DNA of 64,000 nt, taken from positions 75,825,722 to 75,889,721 of the forward strand of contig NC_090696.1 in assembly GCF_040954835.1 (NCBI RefSeq), written 5' to 3'. Source of the DNA: Lepisosteus oculatus. Its lineage: Eukaryota > Chordata > Actinopteri > Semionotiformes > Lepisosteidae. The notes below the pieces were generated by a model. That model was not told where the DNA came from. It worked only from the letters and a program-made list of their open reading frames with translations, and did not search any database. Shown here in pieces: positions 49,201 to 58,900 of this stretch. Each line of letters begins with the position of its first letter. The stretch's first letter is position 1. Position numbers and translations under genes: made by a program.

Positions 49201-52200
49201 ACTATTTATTTTAGGGTCTTTCTGTTTTCTGGCATACAGCATGTGTTATGTCAAGCACTGTGTACACGATGTAATGGTGAATAAACCATATCATCATAAA
49301 AACAAACGTCTCTCTTTCCCTTACAGTCAGATGCATCCTTTAAAAGACTGTTTACTCCTGTGGATTTTGTTTGTCAAACTCGGATTGGAAGAGGACCTTT
49401 TGCAGGTAACAGTTAAATTCACATTCCCTATCGGCTGTGAACTGTAGAGATGATCATTTAGTAGGTCTGAAAAAAAGAAGCAATTTGGAGTGAGTCTTCT
49501 CAGATTGCTTTATAATTGACCTCGCCTTACCCCTTTTGGAATTTGTACATTTCTGTCAATAGATGTAAAGTATATAAATCTCTTAGATATGAAAAGCAAA
49601 GTATTCTTCATTTAGAATTAAAAAATGTTTAAGTTGTTTAGGGTACAATTGGTATCAGTCTCCTTTATGGAGTGACTGTATTAAAATCAGAAACTGAATA
49701 TGAATTTTACAGATTGCACAGTGAACAGTGAACTTTCCAAGAGGGGTGCCCAAAGTTTGCGGCTGTGTTTATAGTGGTCTCTTTGCCATCGCCTGGGATA
49801 AGCGGTACCTGTCATAAATTTGCCAAACTGTGTGATCAGGAAATCAGTCTTGATCAAAATTTGTACATCCCTTCGGGACAGTATCTTTTGCAGCTCTGAC
49901 ATACTCTGAAAGCACAGGACTTTGCATTGTAAAAACACCAGTGTGAGACTATACATTAACACAGTTATAAACAGCAGTGTAATCTTCAGTGTAACCTGTT
50001 TAACCTTAAATTTTGTTTATAAACCTTTCATATATTTCTCCCTTTGAGATGATTTTCCTGCGGGCGACTGCCTCGCTTCTCCTATCTGACATCTTAACGG
50101 GAATTAAAAGGTCAAAGTTTCCTAGTGTGAGTTCACACTCCCCCCAACCCACACCCCTTCACCAGAAAAAGGGCAAAACATCCTCCTCCACACGACCAAA
50201 GGGCGGTCGCCCGCGGTGTGCTTCCCACGATTCACGACTCGATCAGCCGATTAAGGGTCATGGTCGAAGGTCGTTTCTTAGAGCGATCGCGTTTTTTGTT
50301 TTTTGTTTTGGACTACGGTCCAAATGAAAGGTGTGTTGCAAGACGTCACCTCCACACACTTAGCATGACGGACACATCAAGCATCAGAGTCAGGGACCTT
50401 CACAGATCCACGGCGGGGGACTGCCCTCTGCCCCTGTGTACGGTATAAAATGCGATAACATGCTGTGTATGCTGTAGCTCTGGGGACGTTTTCTAAGCCG
50501 CTGTCCTCTGCTTCTTCCTGTATGTGCCCCCCGCCGGCCCTGCTTGTGAACCGGCAGGAGGGGGCTCCCGCATCGGCGTGACTGGGGTCAGCGTGGGCAT
50601 CTCCTGCTCCACGGCGAGCAGCCTCTCCGACTGCGCCGCCCCCCACAAGGGGCCCTGCAGCCACCCCCCCGGCGGGGGAGCGGCAGGGGAGTGCCAGCCG
50701 CCCTGGGGTAATTACAATCTCCGCGCTCCTATCACAGGGGTCGCTCCCTGCGTAGACAAACAGCCTCGTCCAAGTCCCGCAGAGCCAAACCTGCTGCAGC
50801 TTCAGTAACCTGCCGCTTTCTGATGCAAGGTGGGCGAAAAACAAACTGCGTCACTGTCACCTGTGACTTCATCGGTAAGGCTGGACCGAAACCATTCCGC
50901 GCGAAGGGTCGTGGCCACATTTTAAATGGTAAATTTGTTGAATTGTAGCTCTGTAGGGACTGTCCATAAAAAACGTTCTCGCTGTCCAAAAACAGCAAAT
51001 AAAAAAAAAACATCAATATAGAAATCATAAAAATCGCCTTCTAAGAGTCCTTTTAAAAGCTGTGATGTGCATTGAAAGTTACAGTTACCAAAACAAATGC
51101 AGGGCCTGTGACTCTCTTACAGGCTTTATTATGATATTTATCAGTATTGGTTAGTTACTCCAGCTGATGGACTGCCTTATTCTGCTGCTTGAATTATGTC
51201 TGACTGTGCCACTGTGCAGACCTTGCTTGTTGAGTCATTAAGCTTTTCCCACTTCCCTGTCGATGGAACAGAAACCCTGTTGAGGGTTTTAACTTTGTAT
51301 TGTACAGTACAGGCTTGCTGGCCACATGGACTTTGCTGGGAACAGGCAAAGTAGTTTAGGGTCATTACCCTCTGAAACATCCACCCCTGCATGCAGAGCC
51401 TCTTATCTAATGCTGTAAAATATGCAATAGGAGCCCAACACAAGTAGTAATGTTCAATGCCATTAATAAAAGGATTGATCTTTAGTAGAATTGCAACCCC
51501 ATAGCAAAATGTGAAATGTCTTAAATGTTCATGCGGCACAGTATTCGTTTCCAGCTTTCACCTTATACTGTAGGTCGTTCCATTATTGAAATTAAATAAT
51601 GTTTATTGCATTGCTAGGGACCTAGTTTACACATGTATTGACCACAGTGTCACATGCTTCAGGCCTGCTGTTCAGTAAATAGGAACTAAAGAACAGGTAC
51701 AAGCAAGAGGAGGCCCTTCAGCCCCTGTAACCAGTTCGCCAATTAGTAAGTAATTGATGTGAGCATCCCAGGGTCAGGGCTTCACTTACATGACTGAGCA
51801 GCTTGTTCCAGACTCCCACGACCCTCTGGGTAAAGAACGAGGGAGAAGAGGAGCTCTCCTGTTCTTGGTTTTAAATACACTTCCATGGCGTTTCCACCTG
51901 TGTCCTGTGCTTCACGTCACACTGCTCATTCTGAGGAAATCCACTGGGTTTACTTTGTCCCTGCCTCTGAGGATTGTGAATGCTTGTATCAGGTGCCCTT
52001 GCCATCCCAAGTGTCCGAGACTCAAGAGATTCAGTTCTTTCGGCCCACCAGCGTCGGGCATTCTCTGAAAGTCCCAGAACACATCTGGTGGCTCTTCTCT
52101 GAACTGATTCCACAGCAGCAACATCTTCTCTATAACAGTGACCAAATCTGTACACAATATGTACAGATGAGGCCTTCCTCAACAGTGTCTTACACAACTG

Positions 52201-52557
52201 CTATAAAGTAGTGTGGTAACTGTAATCGGATCACCTTGTTGTGTTTTTCAAGTCTATTGTGTCACTCATGGTTTGGGGTCTGACATGTCTTTAAAATCCT
52301 TAAAAGATTCACGGCAGCACAAAGCATGCTAAAACGTTTTCACTGGGGACTACGGTTTCAAAGCAGAGAAGCAGTCCTCCAGATCCGTTATAATTACAAC
52401 ATTAGAAAAAAAACCTCAAGTTATGATGGCAACAGAACTGTATATTTTTACCGTAGTGATACTTTTTTTTCCCCCTCCAGGTCCTCATCTTCAGCCTAGA
52501 GCTTTCAGTAGGAAACCAGCGACTGGCAGAAAGAAATTCCAGATGGGATCCTCATAA
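29435..52557 (+). CDS. fam149a: FAM149A protein (DUF3719), 14-exon model, 791 aa
   Basis: FAM149A is a poorly characterised conserved protein with a DUF3719 domain. The model joins 29435-29934, 41136-41246, 43385-43517, 43607-43749, 44195-44317, 45107-45274, 46142-46320, 47079-47218, 47421-47524, 47988-48272, 48332-48536, 48724-48852, 49327-49405 and 52481-52557. All joins are GT-AG and in phase, giving 791 residues (human about 773). The N terminus MKIAVLDLGTIFEKIF is typical. DUF3719 runs from about residue 242 to 306 (SVFSWRDD, then RVCQLFWDIDEMLYEGKV, then AECGEW). A second conserved block is PVSPHACIKDGVIGELFDEVW (exon 7). The rest is Ser/Pro-rich and probably disordered. No signal peptide or membrane segment is seen. 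The exon 10 start is the weakest boundary. The gene sits between tlr3 and cyp4v2, as in human. Confidence 0.92.
33357..33562 (+). repeat. Dispersed SINE-like repeat
   Basis: Runs from CTCGCAGTGCTGGGGTCCTC through TGTGTGGAACCTGCTTGTTC, GATTCCTCCGGGTGGTCTGG and CCACCCACAGTCCAAATACC to a 3' end AGAAAATGGGTGGAT. It is the same family as 10275-10497. Confidence 0.65.
34020..34360 (+). repeat. 341-bp duplicated segment, copy A
   Basis: Aligns without gaps to 39178-39518, with about 9 differences by eye (about 97 percent identity). It has no ORF and no obvious terminal repeats. Copy A is followed by a LINE scrap, while copy B has unrelated flanks. Confidence 0.9.
34431..34488 (+). mobile_element. 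LINE reverse-transcriptase fragment
   Basis: In one frame the sequence reads SGVPQGSVLGPLLFSI, the well-known block of non-LTR retrotransposon reverse transcriptases (GVPQGS…LGPLLF). Nothing recognisable as RT extends far on either side, so this is a short relic. Confidence 0.85.
36560..37088 (+). CDS. Candidate alternative first exon of fam149a in a GC-rich block
   Basis: The block is much richer in GC and CpG than the surrounding intron. An ATG at 36973 opens a frame MRLAATSLVSCLAPHVRLP… that runs 38 codons plus two bases to a consensus donor (GG|GTGAGTGG, exon end 37088). The exon leaves in phase 2, the phase needed to join exon 2 at 41136. Human FAM149A is also thought to have isoforms with different starts. 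I cannot see transcription from sequence alone. It may instead be an unexpressed CpG island. Confidence 0.4.
37610..37970 (-). repeat. Dispersed repeat D, copy 2 (longest, inverted)
   Basis: Contains the head region (GGTCCTGACTCTCTGTGGTC, AAAGAGTAGGGGTGTAACCC, GTGTCCTGGCCAAATTTCCC) as well as the CACTGGTGGTGGTGG and AGTGTCCAGAAAAGCTCTA blocks, and ends in ATTATTATTATT. The head is shared with 61990-62310. Confidence 0.85.
38480..38700 (+). mobile_element. LINE 3'-end remnant
   Basis: Shows the decayed end of the same LINE class as 56534-56740: CCACTTTTTTACCCACAAG, ATGGAAGCTGCCCAGTCATG, TTGTTGAACCTGATACC and CAAATGGGCTGAATTG. No intact frame. Confidence 0.5.
39178..39518 (+). repeat. 341-bp duplicated segment, copy B
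   Basis: Near-identical to 34020-34360 and equal in length. The match stops abruptly at both ends. Confidence 0.9.
39812..40015 (+). repeat. Dispersed SINE-like repeat with internal tandem copy
   Basis: GTCCTGTCCAGGGTGTATCC followed by TGCCTTG occurs twice (near 39851 and 39900), then CTGGGATAAGCTCTGGCTCC, CCGCAACCCTGTATGTGGAT and AGATGGATGGG. It is the same family as 10275-10497, with a local 50-bp duplication. Confidence 0.65.
40141..40215. repeat. AAT microsatellite, about 25 units
   Basis: An uninterrupted (AAT)n run of about 75 bp. It abuts the 3' end of the minus-strand SINE at 40207-40376, so it is most likely that SINE's expanded tail. Confidence 0.97.
40207..40376 (-). repeat. tRNA-derived SINE, copy 2 (same family as 2915-3192)
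   Basis: On the minus strand it reads CTGCGCTCTGACCCCAAGC, CATGGAGAAAAGCTGGGGTA and AGGAAATTGTATATGGCTAA then an AATAA tail, matching copy 1 closely. The head is truncated. Confidence 0.8.
40581..41041. repeat. Minisatellite, about 13 diverged units of about 35 bp
   Basis: The consensus unit is roughly GCTGAGGCTTGTACGATAG followed by CCTATCCTGATCGAA. Units differ by substitutions and small indels (33-41 bp). The array ends about 95 bp before fam149a exon 2. Confidence 0.9.
41136..41246 (+). CDS. fam149a: fam149a coding exon 2
   Basis: 111 bp, phase 2 to phase 2, acceptor TTATTTCAG and donor GTATTC. Encodes KKLSKEIPGPSYPEK to GAIESYH. Only this phase is open, and it agrees with exons 1 and 3. 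Confidence 0.85.
41247..43384 (+). other. fam149a intron 2
   Basis: About 2.1 kb. The part at 42100-42780 has somewhat higher GC content and scattered ORFs with no recognisable product. No repeat family identified. Confidence 0.5.
43385..43517 (+). CDS. fam149a: fam149a coding exon 3
   Basis: Phase 2 in, phase 0 out; acceptor GTTCCGTCAG and donor GTACGT. Encodes SIRTLSQSSSG to SSVFSWRDD, the start of DUF3719. Confidence 0.92.
43607..43749 (+). CDS. fam149a: fam149a coding exon 4 (DUF3719 core)
   Basis: Only 89 bp of intron separates it from exon 3. It encodes EFDRVNTQRVCQLFW, DIDEMLYEGKV and AECGEWNQNSPHLR, the most conserved part of the family. Phase 0 in, phase 2 out. Confidence 0.95.
44195..44317 (+). 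CDS. fam149a: fam149a coding exon 5
   Basis: Phase 2 to phase 2; acceptor GCATACAG and donor GTAAGG. Encodes RILGSQIAEPKDEGFRLFQ, a close match in kind to the human continuation of DUF3719. Confidence 0.92.
45107..45274 (+). CDS. fam149a: fam149a coding exon 6
   Basis: Phase 2 to phase 2; acceptor TTTTCTCCCTAG and donor GTAAGA. Encodes DMSVVGRKLVPVTSP to an acidic stretch ending EEFFAYDLKEV. Confidence 0.9.
46142..46320 (+). CDS. fam149a: fam149a coding exon 7
   Basis: Phase 2 in, phase 1 out; acceptor TTTACTTCTAG and donor GTATTT. Encodes GVPPVSPHACIKDGVIGELF and DEVWKDVVHFVMELIQKHW, a conserved helical block of the family. Confidence 0.94.
47079..47218 (+). CDS. fam149a: fam149a coding exon 8
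   Basis: Phase 1 in, phase 0 out; acceptor CCCTTGCAG and donor GTAAGG. Encodes GKVMETAGLQHCDRDFSES to MHTCSTQ. Confidence 0.85.
47421..47524 (+). CDS. fam149a: fam149a coding exon 9
   Basis: Phase 0 in, phase 2 out; acceptor CTCTAATAG and donor GTAAGT. Encodes APRIPSALKRNLNGVMTIQA then KPLQHRHPGLGEK, a block conserved in FAM149 proteins. Confidence 0.92.
47988..48272 (+). CDS. fam149a: fam149a coding exon 10 (5' boundary uncertain)
   Basis: The 3' end is set by CT|GTAAGC and gives a phase-2 exit that fits exon 11. The 5' end is placed after GCTATACAG because it keeps the frame NETMMAAEELCCRRRSKE to RSAVLKGTKL open. The polypyrimidine tract there is poor, so a shorter exon is possible. The exon is GC-rich. 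Confidence 0.55.
48332..48536 (+). CDS. fam149a: fam149a coding exon 11
   Basis: Phase 2 in, phase 0 out; good acceptor CACTTCTTCCCAG. Encodes MLLSARLGLLQKPPVTRLIS to VPASRHLQ. The donor GTTGGA is weak. Confidence 0.7.
48724..48852 (+). CDS. fam149a: fam149a coding exon 12
   Basis: 129 bp, phase 0 to phase 0; acceptor TCCACTCTAG, donor GTAGGC. Encodes RRGRDLSSRVSS to RPRTSYTFR. The other frame, starting two bases later, would exit in a phase that hits a stop in exon 13, so this frame was chosen. Confidence 0.7.
49327..49405 (+). CDS. fam149a: fam149a coding exon 13
   Basis: Phase 0 in, phase 1 out; strong acceptor CTCTTTCCCTTACAG, donor GTAACA. Encodes SDASFKRLFTPVDFVCQ then TRIGRGPFA. Confidence 0.8.
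50558..50707 (+). CDS. Candidate cassette exon of fam149a
   Basis: A 150-bp open segment lies between an AG (CCGGCAG) and a GT (GG|GTAATT), enters and leaves in phase 1, and so could be spliced between exons 13 and 14 without changing frame. It would add about 50 Gly/Ser/Pro-rich residues starting GGGSRIGVTGVSVGISCST. The acceptor tract is poor and the donor weak. GC-rich DNA gives long open frames by chance on both strands here. Confidence 0.3.
51690..52215 (-). mobile_element. LINE ORF2 C-terminal remnant, antisense
   Basis: The minus strand reads REDVAAVESVQRRATRCVLG in a short frame and then WAERTESLESRTLGMARA, which is the C-terminal part of non-LTR ORF2 as seen across fish. Frameshifts interrupt it. 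It lies in fam149a intron 13, antisense to the gene. Confidence 0.75.
52481..52557 (+). CDS. fam149a: fam149a coding exon 14 (last) with stop
   Basis: Acceptor after a long T/C tract (TTTTTTTTCCCCCTCCAG). Phase 1 in; encodes GPHLQPRAFSRKPATGRKKF then QMGSS and a TAA stop at 52555-52557. The basic C-terminal tail is plausible for the family. Confidence 0.8.
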
Positions 52558-52859
52558 GAAATATTCATTTTAGGACACAGTAAGCAAAATGAACACTATT
52601 CCGGAGCACAGGGTCTTGAGAAGCACCGGATCATTGTAGGGAAACCCCTCAGGTGTGCTGCCATTCACTTACACAGCAGGCCGCACTGGTGATTGCAAGG
52701 CAGGACTAAGGAAACATGACACACTTTTCGGTTACAGCCGTGTCAGAAGGTCTGGAAAAATGTCGTTCCAAATATGACCCCTTCCTGTTGGTTGTTTTTT
52801 TTTTTCTCTGATGGACACTGCCTGCAAATCCTTGAGAACAAGGATTCACCACGATTCAT

Positions 52860-52975
52860 CCACCTGGTGGTGGAGGGGATCCCCATTACCTGGTAAAGCG
52901 CTTTGAGTGGAGTGTCCAGAAAAGCGCTATATAAGTGTAAGCAATTAATTAATTATAATAATAATTATTATTAAT
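52860..52975 (-). repeat. Dispersed repeat D, copy 3 (3' part only)
   Basis: Carries CACCTGGTGGTGGAGGGGAT, CATTACCTGGTAAAGCGCTT, GAGTGGAGTGTCCAGAAAAG and CGCTATATAAGTGTAAGCAA then an AT-rich tail. It is the 3' portion of the element at 37610-37970. Confidence 0.85.
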
Positions 52976-54757
52976 GCCTGGAATCACACGTTAGTCAGAT
53001 CAGCTGTGGTCACCAGGCCTGCTCCGGACGCACAAGCACCAGTCATTGTGCCTCCTGGGGCCTCACTCACAGTGCCTCTGCTGTCTTTACCTCCCCAGCA
53101 CGCTGAGAGGAGGCCCAGTCACAGGGCGTACTGTCCAGCGCAGCCCTTCGAACAGACTGGGTCACTGCTATGGGACCTACCATTCGCTAATGTTTTGTTA
53201 AGAGCAGTGTGTATTTGATAAATCAATTTGTCTTATACTGTTTGATCGGGTGCAAACTATGCAAGCAATCAGATTTACCTCATAGTTAATGTGCAGCTGG
53301 GTAAAAAAAATTACAGAGTTAAGTAGAAACCTGATGTTTGGAACCTGTGAATGCCACATCCTGTATTCACTACAGGATTTCCTGATATGATATGATTCCT
53401 TTGGCAGAATGAGAGTCAGTCACAAACACTGTGTATTTAATATAAACGTGATCAGCATGCGGTGGTTTAATTATGGATTACAGATTTTCTTTGTGAATAG
53501 TTTGTGTATTTACAGGGAGACAAAAGTGTATCTGTCTGATTTATACTTTTGATAAACGTACTGGGAGTTTGTACCAGTATTATGATTCACATCAGCTCAG
53601 ATATTTGTTCCTTGAGGGTTTTTATTAATTGGAAGGGCTGCTTAGCATAAAATCTGCCTAATTAGTAGCACAACAACGGATAAGGGTTTGTCTAGTTGGT
53701 TGAGAGCAAAAGTGTGAGAAAATGAACAAGAGTGCAGTTCAACCAGACCACTTTTTGTTTAAGTACTGGGACACCTGATTGATTTTTTTTTACAGTGTGC
53801 TCAGTAATACACAAGGGAACAAGGACAGAGGCCTTTCGAAAGGAGAAGTGTGTGGGACTGGACATACTGTACGTTTTGCTTTACACAATGAGTGGTGGGT
53901 GTCTGATCAGGCTAGTGAATCTGGAGCACCAGGATCATTCCACATAAGTTTGGCCTCTTTAAATACTTTTGCTGTGTAAGCCAATCCAAACAAAACCTAG
54001 ACACCTGCAGCATGGCGTCAGGGTTCCTTAATGTAAAACCCATCTTTGATTGGACCTGAAGCAGTATGGCAGAGCCACACTAATCTATCAGCTTATCTTG
54101 TCAGTTTAAATTTAGCAATTTTTTTAAATGTTGAAGCTCAAGACATCTTTATACTCAAATTCTTAATCTTGCACGTTTTTTTGGTGAAATTGGTGAAATT
54201 TCCCATCCAGCCAGTGCTGTGCAGGATCACACGGGGTTGTGTTTCAGGAAACCAGCAGTTGTCCCAAATTCCCAACCAAACTTGAGCCTGAAGCACTTTT
54301 ATCAAACTGGAGTACTGAGGTAAATAAGTTGATTCACTCTCCTGAAATGGTTAGATTTACAATGACCTGGTGAAATCTCTGAGATTCTCTTTTCTTTTCC
54401 TCAGTGAAGAAACAGAACTGCCCAAAAGAGAATACTGCTTTGTAGTGTCTATGCGTTTATAAACTGATGTATGCTGTAATGCCCTTTCTTGTAATAATTA
54501 CTGGGGACTGTTTTAGCTGTGACTTTAGTGGATGAAGTGAGGTGTAATTGTTAAGTATGATGACCTACTATTGGGAAAACAACTGTTATACAGTAGCACT
54601 CATTTGTTTTTACAAAATGAGAGTAATTTAGTTCCATGTGAATTGCCAAATGTCTTTTGTATTACTGTACATGTATGATCAGCATTTCTTATGTTCAAAT
54701 ATTTTGTATGATTTGTATTATTTATCACAAGCCATAAAAGCAGTTTTGTATTATAAT

Positions 54758-54767
54758 AATAAATAAA
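54758..54767 (+). terminator. Possible fam149a polyadenylation signal
   Basis: Overlapping AATAAATAAA, about 2.2 kb after the fam149a stop. It is the first clear AATAAA I noticed on this strand downstream, but a 3' UTR that long would include a repeat copy, so the assignment is weak. Confidence 0.3.
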
Positions 54768-55399
54768 AGTCTGTTGAATATACACTATTTAATCCACATA
54801 ACACTGTTTACCTGGATGATGTACTACTTTTGTTGTTGTTTATTAACACCACTACAGACAATATCAGCCTAATATCATTCACAGCACACGTCTCTTGAGG
54901 GGTCTGACGGTGCTGTAAACGTGTAAATCAAAAATTACATTGAAGTATACAAACATTAATGTATGTGCTAATGACAGTAATTATATTCTGCACTGTCTGT
55001 GATAGCTGATTTGATACGTGGATCGAATAACTATCAAAATATGCTGTAAAACATTAGAAATTCAAACTACTGTAGCTCCAGTAGGGAAGGCTGATGGTAG
55101 ATTCTATTGAGCTATTGAGCAGCCCACCAGATCCCAACTAACGTGGAATTGGTTGTAAACGACAGGAGTTTTCGTATTACTAAAGAGACGCATGTATTAA
55201 GAACGTGGTACACGTGGGCTGCTATAGTATAATAAACCCAGAAGGTATGAAAGTGCGCAATAATATATATATATAAATCATTGCTCCGACCAGCGCGCCT
55301 GTCCAAAATCCACCCACAGACGCCCTGGCGCTTCAGGTGCGCTTTCGCACATGGGCACAGGCGAGAGCTCGGAAACTTAGCCAGCACACACAGGGCAGG

Positions 55400-55767
55400 G
55401 CTGCGAGTAACCAATCGGATACAGCTCTGGCTCTTGTGGTTGGGGGCACCGGTGCCCCCCCCTGCACAACAAATCGGGTTTCGAAAAGAAACACAAAACG
55501 GGGCTTCTAAGCTGATACGGCCGGCGGCACGCTTTGCGCAGGGTAAACCCCTTTAGCCGAGCGCGCTGACGAATTCGATGACAGCGTAGCTGTACCGTAG
55601 CTCTGCACAAAAAAAAGAACACGCAGATAAATGTCCGCATAGCTTCCTTACCCACGAAAGAGTTACTGTATAAAGCCCAGAGATTCGGTCCTGGCCTCTC
55701 CCACATTTGCGTCGTGTGCAGAAACAGTTCCTGTAACTGTTCGTGGGGCGTCACTACCAGAACGGAG
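55400..55767 (+). promoter_or_regulatory. Candidate cyp4v2 promoter
   Basis: A GC- and CpG-rich region with a CCAAT box near 55411 (TAACCAATCGG) and a TATA-like TATAAAG at 55669-55675, which would place a start near 55700 and leave a short 5' UTR of about 70 bp before the ATG at 55768. The positions fit a normal promoter. Activity is inferred. Confidence 0.45.
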
Positions 55768-55951
55768 ATGGCAGTCGAGATCAGCGGGCTGCTGCTCGGC
55801 TCCGCAGTGGGTACCCTCTTCCTAGCCCTTTTAACTTATAAGTTACTCGGCAGCTACGTGCGAAAATGGAGGCAGATGAAACCCATTCCTGGGTTTAGCC
55901 CTACTTACCCCATCGTAGGCAACGCACTTCATTTAAAAAGAAACGGAGGAG
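55768..55951 (+). CDS. cyp4v2: cyp4v2 exon 1
   Basis: ATG at 55768 (MAVEISG). An upstream in-frame extension exists in the frame but lacks family similarity. Membrane anchor and [18 protein letters not shown]. Exits in phase 1 before GTAAGG. Confidence 0.95.
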
Positions 55952-58900
55952 GTAAGGGTACTGTAATTATACCGGTTTATTAATGGATAATACAGATAAT
56001 GCATCGCGTTGATACGAAACAATTGTTCAGGCATTGTTGCTTTGCTACATTAGCTTCTTGAGGTCATGGACGAATTTGCATAGATCGTTAAAAGGCTAGC
56101 GTCTCTTTTTCTTAGACTTTATTGGCAAACTGTTTTATCATTGAACTATTCTAGTACTGCAACCAAACAGTCTCCAAAACAACTCTGATGTAATTTAATT
56201 TCAGTCACATTACAATAGGTTCACTTTTTTCCACAGCTGTTTAGGGAATTGCTTGATTTGGAGTCTTATACTTGAACTTCACAACAGAAGCAGAGTCCCA
56301 ACAAAGATACTGCATTTTAAGAAGTTTTCTGTTTTATCTGAGGAAAAAAGACTCACTGGGCCTGCATGCATCTTGTTAATAATCACATCATGAACACAGT
56401 CTTTCACAGCATCATGCTTCAGTGAAACCTGTCTGATCCTTTGAACCTTGTTCTTCAACGGAGAAGACTTGATATGCACATATTCAAAATTCTCAAAAAT
56501 TGAACATTTTTTTGCAGAAACTGTTTGTTGAAAGTGTTGAACTGGAGGCACTTCTTTACACAAAGAGTTGTGGGAGTGTGGAACAAGCTGCCTGATCATG
56601 CTATTAAAGCCGATGAGTCCATGCTGTAAAAACAGCTGGATGAGATTCTAGGATCAATTAGTTACTAACAGTCAAACAGACTAGATGAGCTGAAAGGTTT
56701 CCTCTCATATATACTGTACAGTAACATTTCTTACAGTGTGTTATTTAACAAAGTCGTTTATGAAATGCTTAAATGTTCACTATAAAGTTGCCGTTAAATC
56801 TGAGCAATATTTATTGTTCTTTAGATTTCTTTAGCCAGCTGATTGAATTTACAGCTGAACGCAGAAATGAACCCTTGCTGAAACTATGGATTGGGCCAAT
56901 ACCTTTTGTCATTCTGTACCACGCAGAAAATATAGAGGTACTGCAACAACTGTTTCCTTACAAATTGTTATGCAGAAGAACTGATTGCTGTTTGACTTAC
57001 AGTAAATTTTTATTTTCTGTAATTTTATTTTCTGGATTTATTCTTCACTAATATAATTATTTATAGACTGTAAAAATCTTTAATGTGCTAAATAGTTTCC
57101 AGATTATGGAAGACTGAATTGTCACTAAGTGTGGTAAAAACAGATCAAAGATGACCCACTTTCAGGGTGAACTTTTATGCTTAGGAGGAGATGAAAATAT
57201 GATATAGCAATATGAAGATAAAGATTATAATGATAATTATGTTTCAAGGGGCAAATTATGAACAGCTAATTACATACAAAGGGCGATAAAGAGATAGCTT
57301 GCCCTGCCTCGGTGTATAGTGTACCTCTGTCCTGATGAGCCTTATTTCTAAGTCAGGAATAGTTTGTGTCTGTACTTACTTTCAGTCCCTTCTCTGCTTC
57401 TCTTTCCAGATGATACTGAGCAGTTCAAGGCACATAGATAAAGCCTATGCTTACAAATTTTTACACCCCTGGCTTGGCACAGGCTTGTTAACGAGGTAAG
57501 TTGACACAAACGTGATTGCACGTAACAATGAGAGCAGTTGTGTAAAATGTTTGTTTTTATCATATGTAGAAACTATTTTATTACCTTGGCACCCACAGTA
57601 CACACATTGTAAGCCACAAAAGGAATACAGTATACAGTATATACTATATAATGACTTAGGACTGGGGCTTCTTCCAGGGACGCGTGCCAGACATATTTAA
57701 AGAGTGAGATAAAAAAACTTGAAAGTCGTTCGTGTGCCAGCACCTTTAGTTTATAATGTACAATATGTTTACGAGGGCAGTCGATTCTCTGGAGTCACCT
57801 GGATAATCTTGCTGAAGTAATACTGTGTCTGGATAGATCCCAACTAGCCACTGATTTGTGAGTGTGAGAGCTGCCTGAAAAGAAAATGCAACACCGTTCC
57901 TGTTTTCCCTCCATCAACGAGTCTGTTTCCCATCCACTGGTCCTGGTGAGAGTCTCAGAAAGTTTTGCTCTCCCTGCTGGGCTCCATTCTTCCTTTTCAG
58001 TGTCTCTTTAAGCTCTTGACATAATGGACAGTGAACTACAGTATAAAAGCTGATATCAAGAGAAAGTGCTGTAGACTCAAAGAACAACAAAGCTTTCAGT
58101 ATTCAAGTAAACAGTAAGGTAAAGGAAAAACCTATAATGAAATTAATATAACACTGCAGGTTGCATAATGAAGCCTTTTCCCCTCATGCACAATAAGATA
58201 CAGTAAAAGAACAATGTTATTCCACTCTCCTGTGCAATAAAGGATGAAGTGTTTGCTTTTGGCTCAGAACAGTTTGAATCTTACTGCTGAAAGGAAGGAT
58301 AAAGACAACAGGGCTACCAAAGTAGCTGTTCATCTTTGAGGTCATCATTGATGAGGTCATCATTGACCTCGACAGCATTGAACACCTGCAGGATGAGATT
58401 TATCTGGCCTCAACACCGCTGAACATCCACGGATGGGATTCATCTGACCTCATTGGTACTACACACCCGCAGGATGAGATTTATCTGGCCTCGAACACCG
58501 CTGAACATCCACGGATGAGATTCATCTGACTTCATTGGTACCGCACACCTGCAGGATGAGATTCATCTGACTTCAACAGCACTGAAGAGGCAGGAAGAGC
58601 CAGACTGATCCGTGTTTTAAAAGAGCACATCCAGATACTGTCTAGCAAATTGTTACCACTTAATATAAAACAATGCTTAGAGCTTAACATGTGTGACTAG
58701 AGTACATAGAGTGTGCAGGAGAATAACCACAAAACGTGTCCTCTGTTGCACTTTCTTGGAGAAAGTAAAGTATTTTTCATATAAATTGTTTTAAGTGTTT
58801 CCCTTCTTAGTTGTATTCCAGATTGTGCGAGTACTCTCAAAGCTGTAATGCTTCTGTCGAAGTATCAATCCACATATCTGTCAGTAGATGTTTATCTGCA

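Larger units (their letters stand above)
49406..52480 (+). other. fam149a intron 13
   Basis: About 3.1 kb. It contains a GC-rich block at 50130-50850 with a candidate cassette exon, and an antisense LINE remnant at 51690-52215. The rest is plain intron. Confidence 0.55.
52558..55668. other. Intergenic region between fam149a and cyp4v2, with fam149a 3' UTR
   Basis: No coding exon is seen. A repeat D copy lies at 52860-52975. The fam149a 3' UTR must begin here, but its end is not clear. The GC-rich stretch 55280-55600 is the upstream part of the cyp4v2 promoter region. Confidence 0.55.

Noticed and set aside
50377-50844. 155-aa minus-strand ORF
   Set aside because: Gly/Ala/Arg-rich shadow in GC-rich intron DNA, no recognisable domain, overlaps the candidate cassette exon on the other strand.
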